DNA from: Shewanella holmiensis | Lineage (GTDB): Bacteria; Pseudomonadota; Gammaproteobacteria; Enterobacterales; Shewanellaceae | Direction: 5' to 3' | NCBI RefSeq assembly: GCF_025370255.1 | Contig: NZ_JAMTCD010000004.1 | Span: 62,001-126,000, forward strand | DNA length: 64,000 bases | In this document: positions 48,128-58,223 of the stretch, piece after piece | Numbering within the stretch: position 1 is the first letter of the stretch | Layout of the letters: every line of letters starts with the position of its first letter | The notes under the pieces: generated by a model | Told to the model about the DNA's origin: nothing | Seen by the model: only the letters and a program-made list of their open reading frames with translations | The model's database searches: none | Program-made: the position numbers and the translations under genes

Positions 48128-49852
48128 CTATAGTTGGCCAGATCGAATTTCTTGTAATAAATTAGCCCAGCTGATCACGCCTATAACATTATTTGGGGTG
48201 TTACGATAAATATAGACCTCTCCCGACCGTTTTGCTGCAAGCGCCTCATAAGCTTCATTCAGTGTCGCTGAATCCGGCAACCCGACCATCAAATGCCGTG
48301 ATAAGGTGGTTTCATCTTCAAATGATTGGATTTCTAATCGGAGCATTTCTATCTGATGGTCTGCATTACGAACTAACACTGGTCGACCTTCTGCACGTTT
48401 TAACACTTCAAGTAATAATTCATCATCGTCATTTACCACCACAAAGCGTCTATTCATTAATACTCTGACGCCTTTTTTCTGTAGGCCTTGATTCATCGGC
48501 GCGACTTTATATTCCAAGCCCATAATCTCTAGTTGCTTGATAAAAATAGAGCTGGTGTTAAATCCCTGATAAGCAACTAAAAAAGCAGGAATGGTGACAA
48601 ACATCGCCGGTAAAATAATGGATGCATCGTTGGTTAATTCAAGTAAAGCCACTAACGCCGCAAGTGGGGCACTTAAACACACGCCCATCATGGCTGTCAT
48701 GCCTATAACGGTATAAAGTCCAACGTAAGGCGCAATAGATGGGAATAGCGCACTGCTGATCAGCGCCAGTATTGCACCGACTAAAGCGCCAATACCGTAT
48801 AACGGACCAATCAATCCACCAGGCACACCAAAGCCAATAGCGGCGATGGTTGCCAGCATTTTTCCCAGCAATAGCGCAATTAAAAACCACAGGTTGGGTG
48901 ACTCGCTAATGGCTTCATGGATCGCTAAATCACCAGAACCGAGAGCTTGAGGTAATACCAAACCAATTAAAGTGGTGATTGAACCAGCGATGAGCAACCG
49001 GTAGAACAATGGCCAATGTTGGCCTTTAGCGGTGACTTTTAATAATGAGTGATTAAATAACGCTGCCGTGCAACCTAAGCCTAAACCACCCAGCAATAAT
49101 ATAGGATAATGATCGAGCGGAATGCGGATCACGTTTATAAGATCGTATTCATGGACATTACCAAACACTATCTGGCTTGAAACTGCGCCACAAATGGCAG
49201 ATAACATGATGGGGAAAAAGTAATGAATTTTATATTCTCTAACAATTACTTCAAACACAAACAGTACTGCAGCTAAAGGTGCGTTAAAGGTTGCAGCGAT
49301 ACCAGCAGCAATACCACTGGCACACATGATCCTGACACTGTTATCGGGTAATTTAAACTTCTCAGCCATGACACTGGCGCTCACGGCACCTAAATGAATT
49401 GCTGGACCTTCTCGTCCTACCGAAAAATTTGTTACCAGTGCGATAAGGGCTTGAAAAAATTGGCCCGCAGCAGATTGAAGAGGGACTTTTCCGTAATGGA
49501 TTTTAAAGCGATGTAAAACATAGGCTATGCCCATACGGCGATAACGTCTCGAACCCAATAATGATAATAACCAAATTAACAATGCGCCGATCAGGGGTAA
49601 ATAAGAACGCCAATCGGTTAGGACATTATTGAAGCTAGTTGCATCACTATGGGTATACTGCTCAGCCCATACCAACATGAGTCGGAATAGAATAATCACG
49701 CTGGACGCGATAACCGCAAACAGCAATGCTAGGGCACAGAGTTGAACACTTATTTTCGCTTGTGATAATTTATCGCGAAATTCGTTGTTCAGATATTTGC
49801 GTGTGGCCCTTTTGGCGTGAATAATAGCAGCTTTATTAAGTTTGAGTTGCAC
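48128..49852 (-). CDS. ClC-family chloride channel/transporter with C-terminal CBS domains
   Basis: The protein has 574 residues. It has about ten or more membrane helices, with the gating-glutamate motif VGREGPAIHLGAVSA and a FNAPLAAVLFVFEV stretch. A cytosolic CBS pair follows after about 450 (MNRRFVVVNDDDELLLEVLKRAEGRPVLV and on). It would move chloride, perhaps in exchange for protons, across the inner membrane. The usual GSGIP filter motif is not visible in its expected place, which reads RMGIAYVLHR. This suggests an atypical ClC branch. It is first in a two-gene unit with the Bax-like gene. Confidence 0.88.
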   Translation of the reverse strand: MQLKLNKAAIIHAKRATRKYLNNEFRDKLSQAKISVQLCALALLFAVIASSVIILFRLMLVWAEQYTHSDATSFNNVLTDWRSYLPLIGALLIWLLSLLGSRRYRRMGIAYVLHRFKIHYGKVPLQSAAGQFFQALIALVTNFSVGREGPAIHLGAVSASVMAEKFKLPDNSVRIMCASGIAAGIAATFNAPLAAVLFVFEVIVREYKIHYFFPIMLSAICGAVSSQIVFGNVHEYDLINVIRIPLDHYPILLLGGLGLGCTAALFNHSLLKVTAKGQHWPLFYRLLIAGSITTLIGLVLPQALGSGDLAIHEAISESPNLWFLIALLLGKMLATIAAIGFGVPGGLIGPLYGIGALVGAILALISSALFPSIAPYVGLYTVIGMTAMMGVCLSAPLAALVALLELTNDASIILPAMFVTIPAFLVAYQGFNTSSIFIKQLEIMGLEYKVAPMNQGLQKKGVRVLMNRRFVVVNDDDELLLEVLKRAEGRPVLVRNADHQIEMLRLEIQSFEDETTLSRHLMVGLPDSATLNEAYEALAAKRSGEVYIYRNTPNNVIGVISWANLLQEIRSGQL

Positions 49853-49915
49853 TGTTACGCTCTTGCTTCCCTGTAGTTACTTTTATATTGTATTTTATTA
49901 AGGGCTTGTTACCTA

Positions 49916-50740
49916 ATGCTAAATTATCATCGCATGCTGGACACTCTCAAATCAATCGAACGAAAAAAGCGTTCATCAAGTTCCTATCTTATCGCTTTGG
50001 TATTAGTCGCTTTCGTCACTGGGGCCTTATCACATCAAATTTGGTTATCCTTGGCACCAGAGGCCGCGCCAAATAGCGTTAGCGGTAAACGTAAATTATT
50101 ATCTGAGCTTGACTCACAGGCCAAGGTATTAGCCAGTCGTAATTTAGCGTTAACTATAGAACAAGAAGCCAATAAAAATTTGCAGGAAATGTTCAGTGAG
50201 CAATTAGTTCGTCAAAAAGCACTAGAAAAAGAGTTGGCATTTTATCGAAGCGTAATGGTGGCCGATGCTGAAGTTGAAGGGGTGATGATCCACAATGTTG
50301 AAATAAATGCTGGAATATTGCCTGAACAACAACAGCTTAGAGTTATCTTAACTCAGCAACAAAAGCGTAAGGCTAATTTAAAAGTGGTTGTTGATGCTGT
50401 ATTCATTGGGATTATGGATGATAAAGTGACTGAACTAACTTTGAGTAAGTTGTTGGGTAAAAAGAATAGTATCGACTTTAAGTATTTTCATATAATGGAT
50501 AGCGATTTTATCTTGCCTGATGGATTTGAGTTGCAAAGAGTGAAGGTTAAGGTGCTAGTGAAATCAGCGCGAGGCGTGAAAGGCGGCGAGATTGAACAGG
50601 TATTTAATATTGCCGATATTGCTTCATTAACCACCGAAGTCACAGACAATCAAAAAGAACCTCGGGTAATACTTGAACAAAACAGTCAGGTATCGGATAA
50701 TTCACCGCAGAAAACTGAAGTAAGAGGTAGTAATGACTGA
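49916..50740 (+). CDS. DUF6776-type membrane-anchored coiled-coil protein
   Basis: The protein has 274 residues. It has one N-terminal membrane segment (about 24-44, [21 protein letters not shown]), a coiled-coil stretch (about 62-118, rich in Glu, Gln and Lys) and a C-terminal beta-rich domain (about 120-250) that would lie in the periplasm. This matches my memory of the DUF6776 family, whose function is unknown. It starts with AAGGG 11 bases upstream and overlaps erpA by 8 bases, so it is cotranslated with an iron-sulfur carrier. No functional link is known to me. Confidence 0.7.
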   Translation: MLNYHRMLDTLKSIERKKRSSSSYLIALVLVAFVTGALSHQIWLSLAPEAAPNSVSGKRKLLSELDSQAKVLASRNLALTIEQEANKNLQEMFSEQLVRQKALEKELAFYRSVMVADAEVEGVMIHNVEINAGILPEQQQLRVILTQQQKRKANLKVVVDAVFIGIMDDKVTELTLSKLLGKKNSIDFKYFHIMDSDFILPDGFELQRVKVKVLVKSARGVKGGEIEQVFNIADIASLTTEVTDNQKEPRVILEQNSQVSDNSPQKTEVRGSND

Positions 50741-51083
50741 ACAAACTGATGCAGCAATGCCGATCCAATTTACCGATGCTGCGGCGACCAAGGTAAAAGG
50801 GCTGTTAGAAGAAGAACAGAACCCTGAATTAAAACTGCGAGTTTATGTTACCGGCGGTGGTTGTTCAGGTTTTCAGTATGGCTTTACTTTTGATGAAAAA
50901 GTCAATGAAGGTGACTTCACTATTGAAAAGCAAGGCGTACAATTAGTGGTAGATCCAATGAGCCTACAGTACCTTGTTGGTGGTGAAGTGGATTACACCT
51001 CTGGCTTAGAAGGTTCTCGCTTCTTTGTTAAAAATCCCAATGCAACAACAACCTGTGGTTGTGGTGCTAGCTTCTCTGTGTAA
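50733..51083 (+). CDS. erpA: Iron-sulfur cluster insertion protein ErpA
   Basis: This 116-residue A-type carrier has the three cluster cysteines in their family positions: Cys44 in TGGGCSGF, and Cys108 and Cys110 in [11 protein letters not shown]. It passes [4Fe-4S] clusters to target enzymes such as IspG and is essential in E. coli under air. It starts inside the DUF6776-type gene and is followed by a strong terminator. Confidence 0.97.
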   Translation: MTEQTDAAMPIQFTDAAATKVKGLLEEEQNPELKLRVYVTGGGCSGFQYGFTFDEKVNEGDFTIEKQGVQLVVDPMSLQYLVGGEVDYTSGLEGSRFFVKNPNATTTCGCGASFSV

Positions 51084-51103
51084 TTAATTTAACTCTGAAG
51101 CAC

Positions 51104-51129
51104 AAAAGCCGTCTTATGACGGCTTTTTT
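51104..51129 (+). terminator. Terminator of erpA
   Basis: AAAAGCCGTC (51104-51113) pairs with GACGGCTTTT (51118-51127) around TTAT, then two more T. Confidence 0.93.
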
Positions 51130-51143
51130 GTTGTTCAAAGGGA

Positions 51144-51662
51144 TTAACTCATAATGTTCATGCTTTGCCTTGGTTTAAACCAAGCTTTTACTTTGCTATC
51201 AAAGCTTATCCAAACTTGAAGGGCACCCATAAATATTAAAACACTAAAAATTATCCAATCAGACACCACGGCCTGAAACAAACCCAAATCAACCGTTGTT
51301 GGACCGGCGACGAGGTTTTCTGGATCGTACATGATAGCAGGCAAGCAACTGTAAAACGCTAGTTGCAATACGCTGTAACCTCTTAGCATGTATAACGCTG
51401 CTTTTTGGCGTCCAAATACCGCAATTACCATCAATAAAGTCAACATGCATAACATTGAGCTTAAATCGGATACCGAACCTGCGGACATCAACCCGCTGAA
51501 TGACGCTGCAGCATATATAAGCATCAGCGCAGTTAAACGCTTGGGCAACGTTGGTTTTGCAGGTTGCATGGACGAAGTGGCAGATAAAGCATCGGCATCT
51601 GGCAAAGTATTAGTTTGCACTGGCGTCACAACTTTAGGTTTAGCATCCATTGGATTAATCAT
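51144..51662 (-). CDS. Uncharacterised inner-membrane protein
   Basis: This 172-residue protein is of a family I do not recognise. A Pro/Thr/Ala-rich cytosolic N-terminus (about 1-40) is followed by about four membrane segments (around 44-60, 68-84, 93-112 and 132-150) and a basic tail (KVKAWFKPRQ). It starts 3 bases after the DUF2750 gene ends and is therefore probably cotranscribed with it. It is convergent with erpA. No function can be offered. Confidence 0.65.
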   Translation of the reverse strand: MINPMDAKPKVVTPVQTNTLPDADALSATSSMQPAKPTLPKRLTALMLIYAAASFSGLMSAGSVSDLSSMLCMLTLLMVIAVFGRQKAALYMLRGYSVLQLAFYSCLPAIMYDPENLVAGPTTVDLGLFQAVVSDWIIFSVLIFMGALQVWISFDSKVKAWFKPRQSMNIMS

Positions 51663-51665
51663 AAA

Positions 51666-52052
51666 TTAGTGTTTCTTGTCGCTTTTAGGCGTTAAACGCT
51701 GGTCAACTTCAAAAGGAGCGACGACAACACCTAAGTCTTCCTGAACAGGGAAAACGGCAATAAACAAGTCATCATCTTCCATGCCACTCACCCAGCGCTG
51801 TTGAAACTCATCAAGGGGAATCGCTAAAGGTTCACAATCTTTCCAATCATCAACTGCCCAAAGTGCTGCCGTTTCTTCAGATGGCCACATAGGGATGCAA
51901 TCTTCATCTTCGGTGGTTAGCATCACGCAGCCATCGCTATCTTGTAAAGACCAAATGACTTTATTGGCTTTTACTTGCTCAATCATATAGTCATAACGGC
52001 CTTCAGGCGTTAGGTTCATTAGTTCAGCGATGGTTTTTTCTTTAGTGCTCAT
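51666..52052 (-). CDS. DUF2750 family protein
   Basis: This 128-residue acidic cytosolic protein starts at ATG 52052 (GAGA just upstream). The open frame to 52073 begins with TTG and lacks a site. DSDGCVMLTTEDEDCIPMWPSEETAALWAVDDWKDCEPLAIPLDEFQQRWVSG is typical of DUF2750, a small domain of unknown function found as a single protein in Shewanella and Vibrio. It is the first gene of a two-gene unit with the membrane protein at 51144. Confidence 0.78.
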   Translation of the reverse strand: MSTKEKTIAELMNLTPEGRYDYMIEQVKANKVIWSLQDSDGCVMLTTEDEDCIPMWPSEETAALWAVDDWKDCEPLAIPLDEFQQRWVSGMEDDDLFIAVFPVQEDLGVVVAPFEVDQRLTPKSDKKH

Positions 52053-52142
52053 GTGGTTCTCATATGGCTGCAATCAGCAATAGCTATGCTGATCAGGGAC
52101 AATTATGTGCGCATGATACCATTGACAAGAATAATTGAAAAA

Positions 52143-52172
52143 GAAAAGTCCGAACACTGTCGGACTTTTCTT
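52143..52172 (-). terminator. Terminator of aqpZ
   Basis: An 11-bp perfect stem (52143-52153 with 52160-52170) with a 6-base loop lies just after the aqpZ stop. The minus strand continues into CTTTTTC. The plus strand is also T-rich. Confidence 0.85.
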
Positions 52173-52190
52173 AAATAGCGGATGTAAAAA

Positions 52191-52889
52191 TTATTTGGTC
52201 GAGGGATTAAAACTGCGATAAATTATCCCAGCTAAAATAGCGCCAACAATTGGTGCAACCCAGAATAACCACAGTTGAGACAGCGCCCAATCACCCACAA
52301 ACAGTGCTGGCCCAGTACTTCGTGCGGGATTCACTGAAGTGTTAGATACCGGAATACTAATCAGGTGAATAAGGGTTAAACCAAAACCAATCGCAATAGG
52401 TGCAAAGCCTTTGGGCGCGCGATCATCGGTTGCACCTAATATAATCAGCAAGAAAAACAACGTCATGACAATTTCACAAATCAATACTGCAATTAAGTCA
52501 TAGCCGCCTGGTGAGTGTTCACCAAAACCATTTGATGCAAAACCAGCACTTAATGAAAATCCATCCTGTCCTGATGCAATTAAATACAAAATACCCGCAC
52601 CCATTGTTGCACCTGAAACTTGTGCAATGATATAGGGAAGTAGTTCACTGGCGTCGAAACGCCCACCTGCCCATAATCCAAATGACACCGCAGGATTTAG
52701 ATGGCACCCCGAAATGTGCCCAATGGCGTAAGCCATGGTGAGTACCGTCAAACCAAAAGCAAATGATACTCCAAGCAGTCCTATCCCTACATCAGGAAAG
52801 GCCGCAGCAAGTACAGCGCTGCCACAACCACCTAATACTAGCCAGAGAGTACCTAAAAACTCTGCTAACATCTTTTGTTTTATATCCAT
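52191..52889 (-). CDS. aqpZ: Aquaporin Z
   Basis: This 232-residue protein has six membrane segments and both half-helix NPA motifs: [12 protein letters not shown] and [14 protein letters not shown]. The selectivity-filter context with Arg after the second NPA fits a water channel rather than a glycerol facilitator. The start [26 protein letters not shown] is typical of AqpZ. It stands alone with its own terminator. AAGGA lies before the ATG. Confidence 0.96.
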   Translation of the reverse strand: MDIKQKMLAEFLGTLWLVLGGCGSAVLAAAFPDVGIGLLGVSFAFGLTVLTMAYAIGHISGCHLNPAVSFGLWAGGRFDASELLPYIIAQVSGATMGAGILYLIASGQDGFSLSAGFASNGFGEHSPGGYDLIAVLICEIVMTLFFLLIILGATDDRAPKGFAPIAIGFGLTLIHLISIPVSNTSVNPARSTGPALFVGDWALSQLWLFWVAPIVGAILAGIIYRSFNPSTK

Positions 52890-52961
52890 AACTTAATTCC
52901 TTGTTAATGAGCCAACTTGTCAAGTAAAGTCTATAAAACAGTAAGTTGTCAATATAAAAAA

Positions 52962-54083
52962 TTATTTTGCTGAGAACTTTCCACCGAGCACGGCTTCTCT
53001 ACTTGCACCCGTTACAGCAGGCAAATTTGCAGGTAATTGATGTTCATAGCGCATGGCTAACCACGCAAAAGCGATTCCTTCTACCCATTTAGGATCAACG
53101 CCAATCTCAGTCGTTGTCGCCAGTTTATATCCTGGTAAAAGTAGGCTAAGTCTTCGCATTAAGGCTTTGTTGAGTGCGCCACCACCACAAACGTAAATCT
53201 CCCCTTCTGGGTTTAGTTTATTCACATCATTGGCAATGCTGTGGCAGGTTAGGTCGAGCAATGTTGATTGAATATCTTCTTCATCTAAATGACTAAACTC
53301 AGAAAGCTGCTGCTCTAACCAAGCTTGATTGAATAGCTCGCGTCCAGTGCTTTTAGGGTAATGTAATGAAAAATAAGCATGGGATAATAGCTGCTTTAAT
53401 AAGTCAGGGTTGGATGTGCCAGACTCCGCCCACTCACCATCTTTATCAAAGGGCTGTTGTTGGACTTGTTGGATAAAAGCATCAATCAAATTGTTTCCTG
53501 GGCCGGTATCAAACCCTAACACCTGATTTGAATCACCAGGAAGGTAAGTAATATTGGCAATACCACCAATGTTTAATATCACTCTGGAAGTGTCTGATTT
53601 GGCAAATACTTGCTGGTGGAAAGCGGGCACAAGCGGTGCACCTTGACCACCTAAGGCTATGTCTTTACGGCGAAAATCGGCAATAACATCTATACCCGTT
53701 TCAACTGCAATAGTATTAGGATCACCAATTTGTAAGGTGAAGCCCATTTCTAAATTTGGCATGTGTCTGACGGTTTGACCGTGAGACCCAATCGCTATCA
53801 CTTCACTTGGGCTGACACCAGCCTGAGTTAATAATTGATTTACCGCTTTGGCAAATAATAGCCCGACGCTGCGATCAATACGGCCTAAACGATTTATTTC
53901 GTCCGTTGATGGCTGGCAAAGACGTTGAAGACCCTTTAATAAGTGTTCAGGAATGGCTTCTGTATGGGCGAAGGCAAGCAAAGGGTAACCGCTGCTAAAA
54001 TCAACCAATACGGCATCAACGCCGTCCATACTGGTACCAGACATAAGGCCAATATAATATTCAGGCTGCGACATTAATGACAT
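52962..54083 (-). CDS. anmK: Anhydro-N-acetylmuramic acid kinase
   Basis: This 373-residue sugar kinase of the ASKHA fold has [63 protein letters not shown] and [14 protein letters not shown]. It phosphorylates and opens anhydro-MurNAc that comes from recycled wall material. It lies 75 bases after the MepM-type endopeptidase gene on the same strand, with a stem-loop between them, so wall cutting and recycling are physically linked. Confidence 0.96.
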   Translation of the reverse strand: MSLMSQPEYYIGLMSGTSMDGVDAVLVDFSSGYPLLAFAHTEAIPEHLLKGLQRLCQPSTDEINRLGRIDRSVGLLFAKAVNQLLTQAGVSPSEVIAIGSHGQTVRHMPNLEMGFTLQIGDPNTIAVETGIDVIADFRRKDIALGGQGAPLVPAFHQQVFAKSDTSRVILNIGGIANITYLPGDSNQVLGFDTGPGNNLIDAFIQQVQQQPFDKDGEWAESGTSNPDLLKQLLSHAYFSLHYPKSTGRELFNQAWLEQQLSEFSHLDEEDIQSTLLDLTCHSIANDVNKLNPEGEIYVCGGGALNKALMRRLSLLLPGYKLATTTEIGVDPKWVEGIAFAWLAMRYEHQLPANLPAVTGASREAVLGGKFSAK

Positions 54084-54113
54084 TCCTTGTGATCAGGGTA
54101 ATAACTCAATGAC

Positions 54114-54145
54114 TTGTATGGGTAAAAGTATATTCACCCATACAA
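54114..54145 (-). other. Intercistronic stem-loop between the M23 peptidase gene and anmK
   Basis: A 10-bp perfect stem (54114-54123 with 54136-54145) encloses 12 bases. No T-run follows on the minus strand, so it is more likely an mRNA structure or a weak attenuator than a full terminator. Confidence 0.6.
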
Positions 54146-54158
54146 TATAGGTAAGGGA

Positions 54159-55628
54159 TTAATTGCTGGCGACTTGTTGCGCTTGGTTTGATTTAAGTTG
54201 TGCCATCAGTTGTTTACTTAACCCATCAAATTTTGCTTTTTCACTGCGGTTAATCGGTAAGGATTTTGGCAGATCAATAGTGCGCGGATTACGGTGTACG
54301 CCATTGACAATAAACTCGTAATGTAAATGTGCGCCAGTCACTCGGCCAGTGCGTCCAAGAGTGCCAATAATCTGACCTTGTTTTACAGTATCACCACGTT
54401 TAACGCTGCGCTTAGTTAAATGCAAATATTTAGTGGTATAGGTATCGTTGTGTTTGATAAATACGTAATTACCATTGTACTGGTTGTAGCTTGACTCAAT
54501 GACTTTACCACCACCCGCCGCCTTGATTGGTGTGCCAATGGCCGCCACATAATCCACCCCTCTGTGGGCTTTTACTTGACCTGTCACAGGATGCAGTCGA
54601 CGTGGGTTAAAGTTAGAACTTACGTATTTAAAATCAACAGGCGAACGTAAAAAAGCTTTACGCATACTGTTACCTGTTTCTGAGTAGTACTGGCCATCTT
54701 TGTAACGAATTGCGGTATAACGCTCGCCTTGGTTAACAAACTCGGCGGCTAAAATATTGCCTGTACGAATAAATTGTCCATCTGCATATTCTTGTTCAAA
54801 AATCAGAGAAAAGTGATCGTTTTTACGAATATCTAACGCAAAGTCGATATCCCAACCGAAAATGTTAGCCAATTGCATAATGTGGTTAGCGGATAAACCG
54901 GCATCGGCAGCTGCACTCCAAAAATTACTTTTTATTTTGGCAGTAATAAAAGACTGTCGAGTTTCGAGTGATTTTTTGTTGACGGTTTCTTTATACTTAT
55001 CATTTGCTTTGGTGATAACTAAAGTGGAAATTTTATCCATTCGATAGCTTAACTCGGTTAATTCACCTTGCGCATTTTTACTGATTGCAATCTCTTCGCC
55101 AGGAATGATTTTAAGTAAATTCTTTTTCGCTAGCGGGAGGCGGGTAATGTCATAAACATCTTTTGCGGTAAGTCCTGCACGATTGAATAAGCCGCCTAAC
55201 GTGTCGCCTTTGGTAACTTCATAATACTCAACTTGATTTTCAAGTTCAGCTGCCTCTTTTAATGCTTTTTGCTGTGCTTTTAACTCACCATCAATACGAT
55301 CTATGATCTGATCAGTTTTAGAGCCAGAAGATAAAGAGGAGAGGTGAGCGCTGAAGGCTTCATCATCGGCTGTGGGTAATGTTGTTTGGTCTTCGCTGTT
55401 ATCGCTTTTAGCGGATGTTTCGGGTGCGCTAGGGCTTCTAAAAGCTAAAGGCACTTGGTAGCGAGTGTGGCTTTCGAGTTTAGCTGAAGGCTCCATTGAT
55501 GTTTGTTTAGAAGCCTGTGCATCTTCTGAGGGAAACATCAAAATTAAAGATGTGAATATAGCCAATATTGCTAAGGCTATTTGATGTGCTTTAGGCAGCA
55601 ACTTAAATAATGTAATCAGCTTTGCCAT
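54159..55628 (-). CDS. M23-family murein DD-endopeptidase (MepM-like)
   Basis: The protein has 489 residues from ATG 55628. The open frame to 55643 begins with TTG and adds only five residues. It has an N-terminal membrane anchor (IALAILAIFTSLILMF), a linker with coiled-coil character, a LysM/OapA-like domain near 135-215 (YYEVTKGDTLGGLFNRAGL) and a C-terminal lytic M23 domain (HRGVDYVAAIGTPIKAAGGG and GAHLHYEFIVNG, the zinc and catalytic residues). It would cut peptide cross-links in peptidoglycan during growth. It is divergent from tyrS. Confidence 0.9.
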   Translation of the reverse strand: MAKLITLFKLLPKAHQIALAILAIFTSLILMFPSEDAQASKQTSMEPSAKLESHTRYQVPLAFRSPSAPETSAKSDNSEDQTTLPTADDEAFSAHLSSLSSGSKTDQIIDRIDGELKAQQKALKEAAELENQVEYYEVTKGDTLGGLFNRAGLTAKDVYDITRLPLAKKNLLKIIPGEEIAISKNAQGELTELSYRMDKISTLVITKANDKYKETVNKKSLETRQSFITAKIKSNFWSAAADAGLSANHIMQLANIFGWDIDFALDIRKNDHFSLIFEQEYADGQFIRTGNILAAEFVNQGERYTAIRYKDGQYYSETGNSMRKAFLRSPVDFKYVSSNFNPRRLHPVTGQVKAHRGVDYVAAIGTPIKAAGGGKVIESSYNQYNGNYVFIKHNDTYTTKYLHLTKRSVKRGDTVKQGQIIGTLGRTGRVTGAHLHYEFIVNGVHRNPRTIDLPKSLPINRSEKAKFDGLSKQLMAQLKSNQAQQVASN

Positions 55629-55814
55629 TGACTCTAGTACCAATTTCCCACTCTTGTTGTTATCCAGTAAGTGTACACTCTTTCATTTGCTGTGGCTAAC
55701 AAGTAACATAGTCCTCTTTATTTTTATTTATCAGGGTCTGTTGATCTTTCAAGGTTGTTTTTACAGCAAAGATAAACAGGCCTTTATGATTATGCTCTAG
55801 GAGTTGCAGTAGAG

Positions 55815-57011
55815 ATGGCTGATTTAGATCAAGTGTTGGCAGAGATCAAACGTGGTACAGACGAAATTTTACTTGAGACAGATCTCATTGAAAAACTCAA
55901 AGAAGGTCGCCCACTTAAGATTAAGCTTGGTGCTGATCCTACCGCACCCGATATCCATTTAGGACACACGGTCATTTTGAACAAAATGCGTACTTTTCAA
56001 GAGTTAGGTCACGAAGTGATTTTCTTGATTGGTGATTTTACCGGTATGGTCGGTGATCCAAGTGGTAAAAATAGTACACGTCCACCGTTAACTCGTGAGC
56101 AAGTACTTGCTAACGCAGAAACTTATAAAGAGCAGGTGTATAAAATTTTAGACCCCGCTAAAACGCGTATCGAATTTAACTCAAGCTGGTTAGAGCCGCT
56201 AGGCGCCGCAGGTATGATCCGTCTAGCCTCTCAGCAAACGGTTGCGCGTATGATGGAACGTGACGATTTTAAAAAGCGTTATGCATCAGGTCAGTCAATT
56301 GCGATTCATGAGTTTATGTATCCATTACTACAAGGTTACGACTCGGTTGCACTGCAAGCTGATGTGGAGCTTGGCGGCACAGACCAAAAGTTTAACTTAC
56401 TGATGGGACGTGAATTACAAAAAGCCGAAGGGCAGAAACCACAAACGGTTATTATGATGCCATTGCTTGAAGGTTTGGACGGCGTGAAAAAAATGTCTAA
56501 ATCGGCCCATAACTACATTGGCGTGAGTGAACCTGCCAATGAAATGTTTGGCAAAATTATGTCGATTTCTGATGATTTAATGTGGCGCTACTTTGAGCTG
56601 TTGTCTTTCCGTCCATTAGAAGAGATCGCTGGCTTTAAAGATGCGGTGCAAAATGGCACTAATCCTCGTGATATAAAGATTACTTTAGCCAAAGAAATTA
56701 TTGCGCGTTTTCATGATGAAGCTGCCGCTGAAGCTGCGCATCAAGAGTTTATCAATCGTTTCCAAAAAGGTGCGATACCTGATGATATTGAAACGGTTAC
56801 CCTTGAAGCGGGTGAAGGGTTAGCTATTGCTAACTTGCTTAAAGATGCTGGTTTAGTGGGTTCGACCTCTGATGGGATGCGAATGATTAAACAAGGCGCA
56901 GTGAAGATTGATGGCGAAAAAGCCGAAGACAATCGTCAAGTATTTAACGCAGGGTTTGAGGCGGTAGTGCAAGTCGGTAAGCGTAAATTTGCTAAAGTAG
57001 TGTTAAACTAG
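55815..57011 (+). CDS. tyrS: Tyrosyl-tRNA synthetase
   Basis: This 398-residue class I synthetase has the HIGH equivalent HLGH at residues 48-51, the KMSKS loop near 226-230 ([11 protein letters not shown]) and a C-terminal S4 RNA-binding domain ([14 protein letters not shown]). The length and sequence fit the TyrZ-like branch of bacterial enzymes. It charges tRNA-Tyr. It is followed by a perfect symmetric terminator. Confidence 0.95.
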   Translation: MADLDQVLAEIKRGTDEILLETDLIEKLKEGRPLKIKLGADPTAPDIHLGHTVILNKMRTFQELGHEVIFLIGDFTGMVGDPSGKNSTRPPLTREQVLANAETYKEQVYKILDPAKTRIEFNSSWLEPLGAAGMIRLASQQTVARMMERDDFKKRYASGQSIAIHEFMYPLLQGYDSVALQADVELGGTDQKFNLLMGRELQKAEGQKPQTVIMMPLLEGLDGVKKMSKSAHNYIGVSEPANEMFGKIMSISDDLMWRYFELLSFRPLEEIAGFKDAVQNGTNPRDIKITLAKEIIARFHDEAAAEAAHQEFINRFQKGAIPDDIETVTLEAGEGLAIANLLKDAGLVGSTSDGMRMIKQGAVKIDGEKAEDNRQVFNAGFEAVVQVGKRKFAKVVLN

Positions 57012-57030
57012 TTAGTACGAATTAAGCATT

Positions 57031-57056
57031 AAAAAAGGCTCTTAAGAGCCTTTTTT
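57031..57056. terminator. Bidirectional terminator after tyrS
   Basis: An 11-bp stem (57031-57041 with 57046-57056) is closed by TTAA. The whole element is one 26-base perfect palindrome with A- and T-runs on both sides. Confidence 0.95.
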
Positions 57057-57118
57057 ATTGTCTGTTTATCGATGAATGCATTGGCGGATTGATAATCACT
57101 ATAAATCATAATGGCGTA

Positions 57119-57595
57119 TTACTGAGATTCTAATTGGTCAGCCATGGTTTGGTAATCCATTAAATCCATGTGCTCAATTAAACGCTGGGTATTTTTATCA
57201 AACTTCAACGTAGTGACACCTGGAACAGCAATATCAATGATTCTGCCTGGCTTACCGTATTGATCGCCAGGGCCTCGTAATCGATAACTGCCGATAATCA
57301 CAACAATCGATCCATTATTAAACATATGCTCGATATTAAGCCGATATTCCAACACGCCCTCGTGGGCTCGTGTTAAAAAATCAATAATATGCCGTTCACC
57401 CTTATATTCAACTCCCGCTGTTTTATCAAAAAATATGCTTTCACGGGTGTAGAATTGCCTCAAGGTTTTAAAGTCATGTTCAGTGTAGGCTTTAATATAT
57501 TGCATCGCTAATTGCTGCTCGACAGGCATATCACCGATATTTGCTTGTGCAGGAAAGCTGAAAATGATGCAAAATAGTAGGCTAATTAAACGCAC
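57119..57595 (-). CDS. Secreted SnoaL/NTF2-like protein
   Basis: This 158-residue protein has a short signal peptide (LISLLFCIIFSFPAQA, then NIGDMP) followed by one NTF2/SnoaL-like domain (AMQYIKAYTEHDFKTLRQFYTRESIFFDKTAG, HIIDFLTRAHEGV and a GSYRLRGPGDQ strand). The fold is used for binding or for hydrolysis of small ligands, and no catalytic assignment is possible. It lies 1 base after the TRIC-like gene and is the last gene of the mtnN operon. Confidence 0.7.
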   Translation of the reverse strand: MRLISLLFCIIFSFPAQANIGDMPVEQQLAMQYIKAYTEHDFKTLRQFYTRESIFFDKTAGVEYKGERHIIDFLTRAHEGVLEYRLNIEHMFNNGSIVVIIGSYRLRGPGDQYGKPGRIIDIAVPGVTTLKFDKNTQRLIEHMDLMDYQTMADQLESQ

Positions 57596-57596
57596 A

Positions 57597-58223
57597 TCAA
57601 TGTCTCTTCGTTTTTAAATCAAATGCGGGTAATGACAGATGCCAGCGAATAGCGCTTAATCTAATAATTAAGGTGCTTAACATGGCCAAAAACATCGATG
57701 TCATACTATCCATTCCAGAGAGTAAGCTCAAGGTATAACATATCCCACCTATAATTGAAGCCGTCGCGTATATTTCAGTTCGTAAAACCATAGGCACTTG
57801 GCGACAGAGTAGATCTCGAATAATCCCTCCACCAACGCCCGTAATCAGGCCCATTACTACAGCAATCATGCCAGAGTGCCCCAGTAATAAGGCTTTCTCA
57901 GCGCCAATAACGGTAAATAATGCCAAGCCAAAAGCATCGGCTACCGGCAGTGTCATTGGCGGTAATTTGTGTGGTTTACGCACTAACACTAAACAAGCCA
58001 TAACGGTTGCTAATATGACAATGATGTAGTTGTGATTAGTAATCCAAAATACAGGCGTGGTACCTAATAATGCATCACGGATACTGCCGCCGCCAATTGC
58101 GGTGACAGATGCCAACACGATCACACCAAAGGGATCCATTCGGTGTTTCCCGGCCGCTAATGCCCCTGATAAGGCAAATACCGCTGTGCCGCAAAGGTCA
58201 AAAAAATAGATCCATTGACTCAT
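57597..58223 (-). CDS. TRIC-like (UPF0126/YicG) cation channel family protein
   Basis: This 208-residue protein has about seven membrane segments built from two repeats. Each repeat contains the glycine motif: ASVTAIGGGSIRDALLG and LITGVGGGIIRDLLC. The family is UPF0126 (YicG-like), related in structure to trimeric intracellular cation channels. The physiological ion is unknown, and links to glycine transport have been proposed for some members. It overlaps the DUF2721 gene by 4 bases (ATGA). Confidence 0.88.
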   Translation of the reverse strand: MSQWIYFFDLCGTAVFALSGALAAGKHRMDPFGVIVLASVTAIGGGSIRDALLGTTPVFWITNHNYIIVILATVMACLVLVRKPHKLPPMTLPVADAFGLALFTVIGAEKALLLGHSGMIAVVMGLITGVGGGIIRDLLCRQVPMVLRTEIYATASIIGGICYTLSLLSGMDSMTSMFLAMLSTLIIRLSAIRWHLSLPAFDLKTKRH

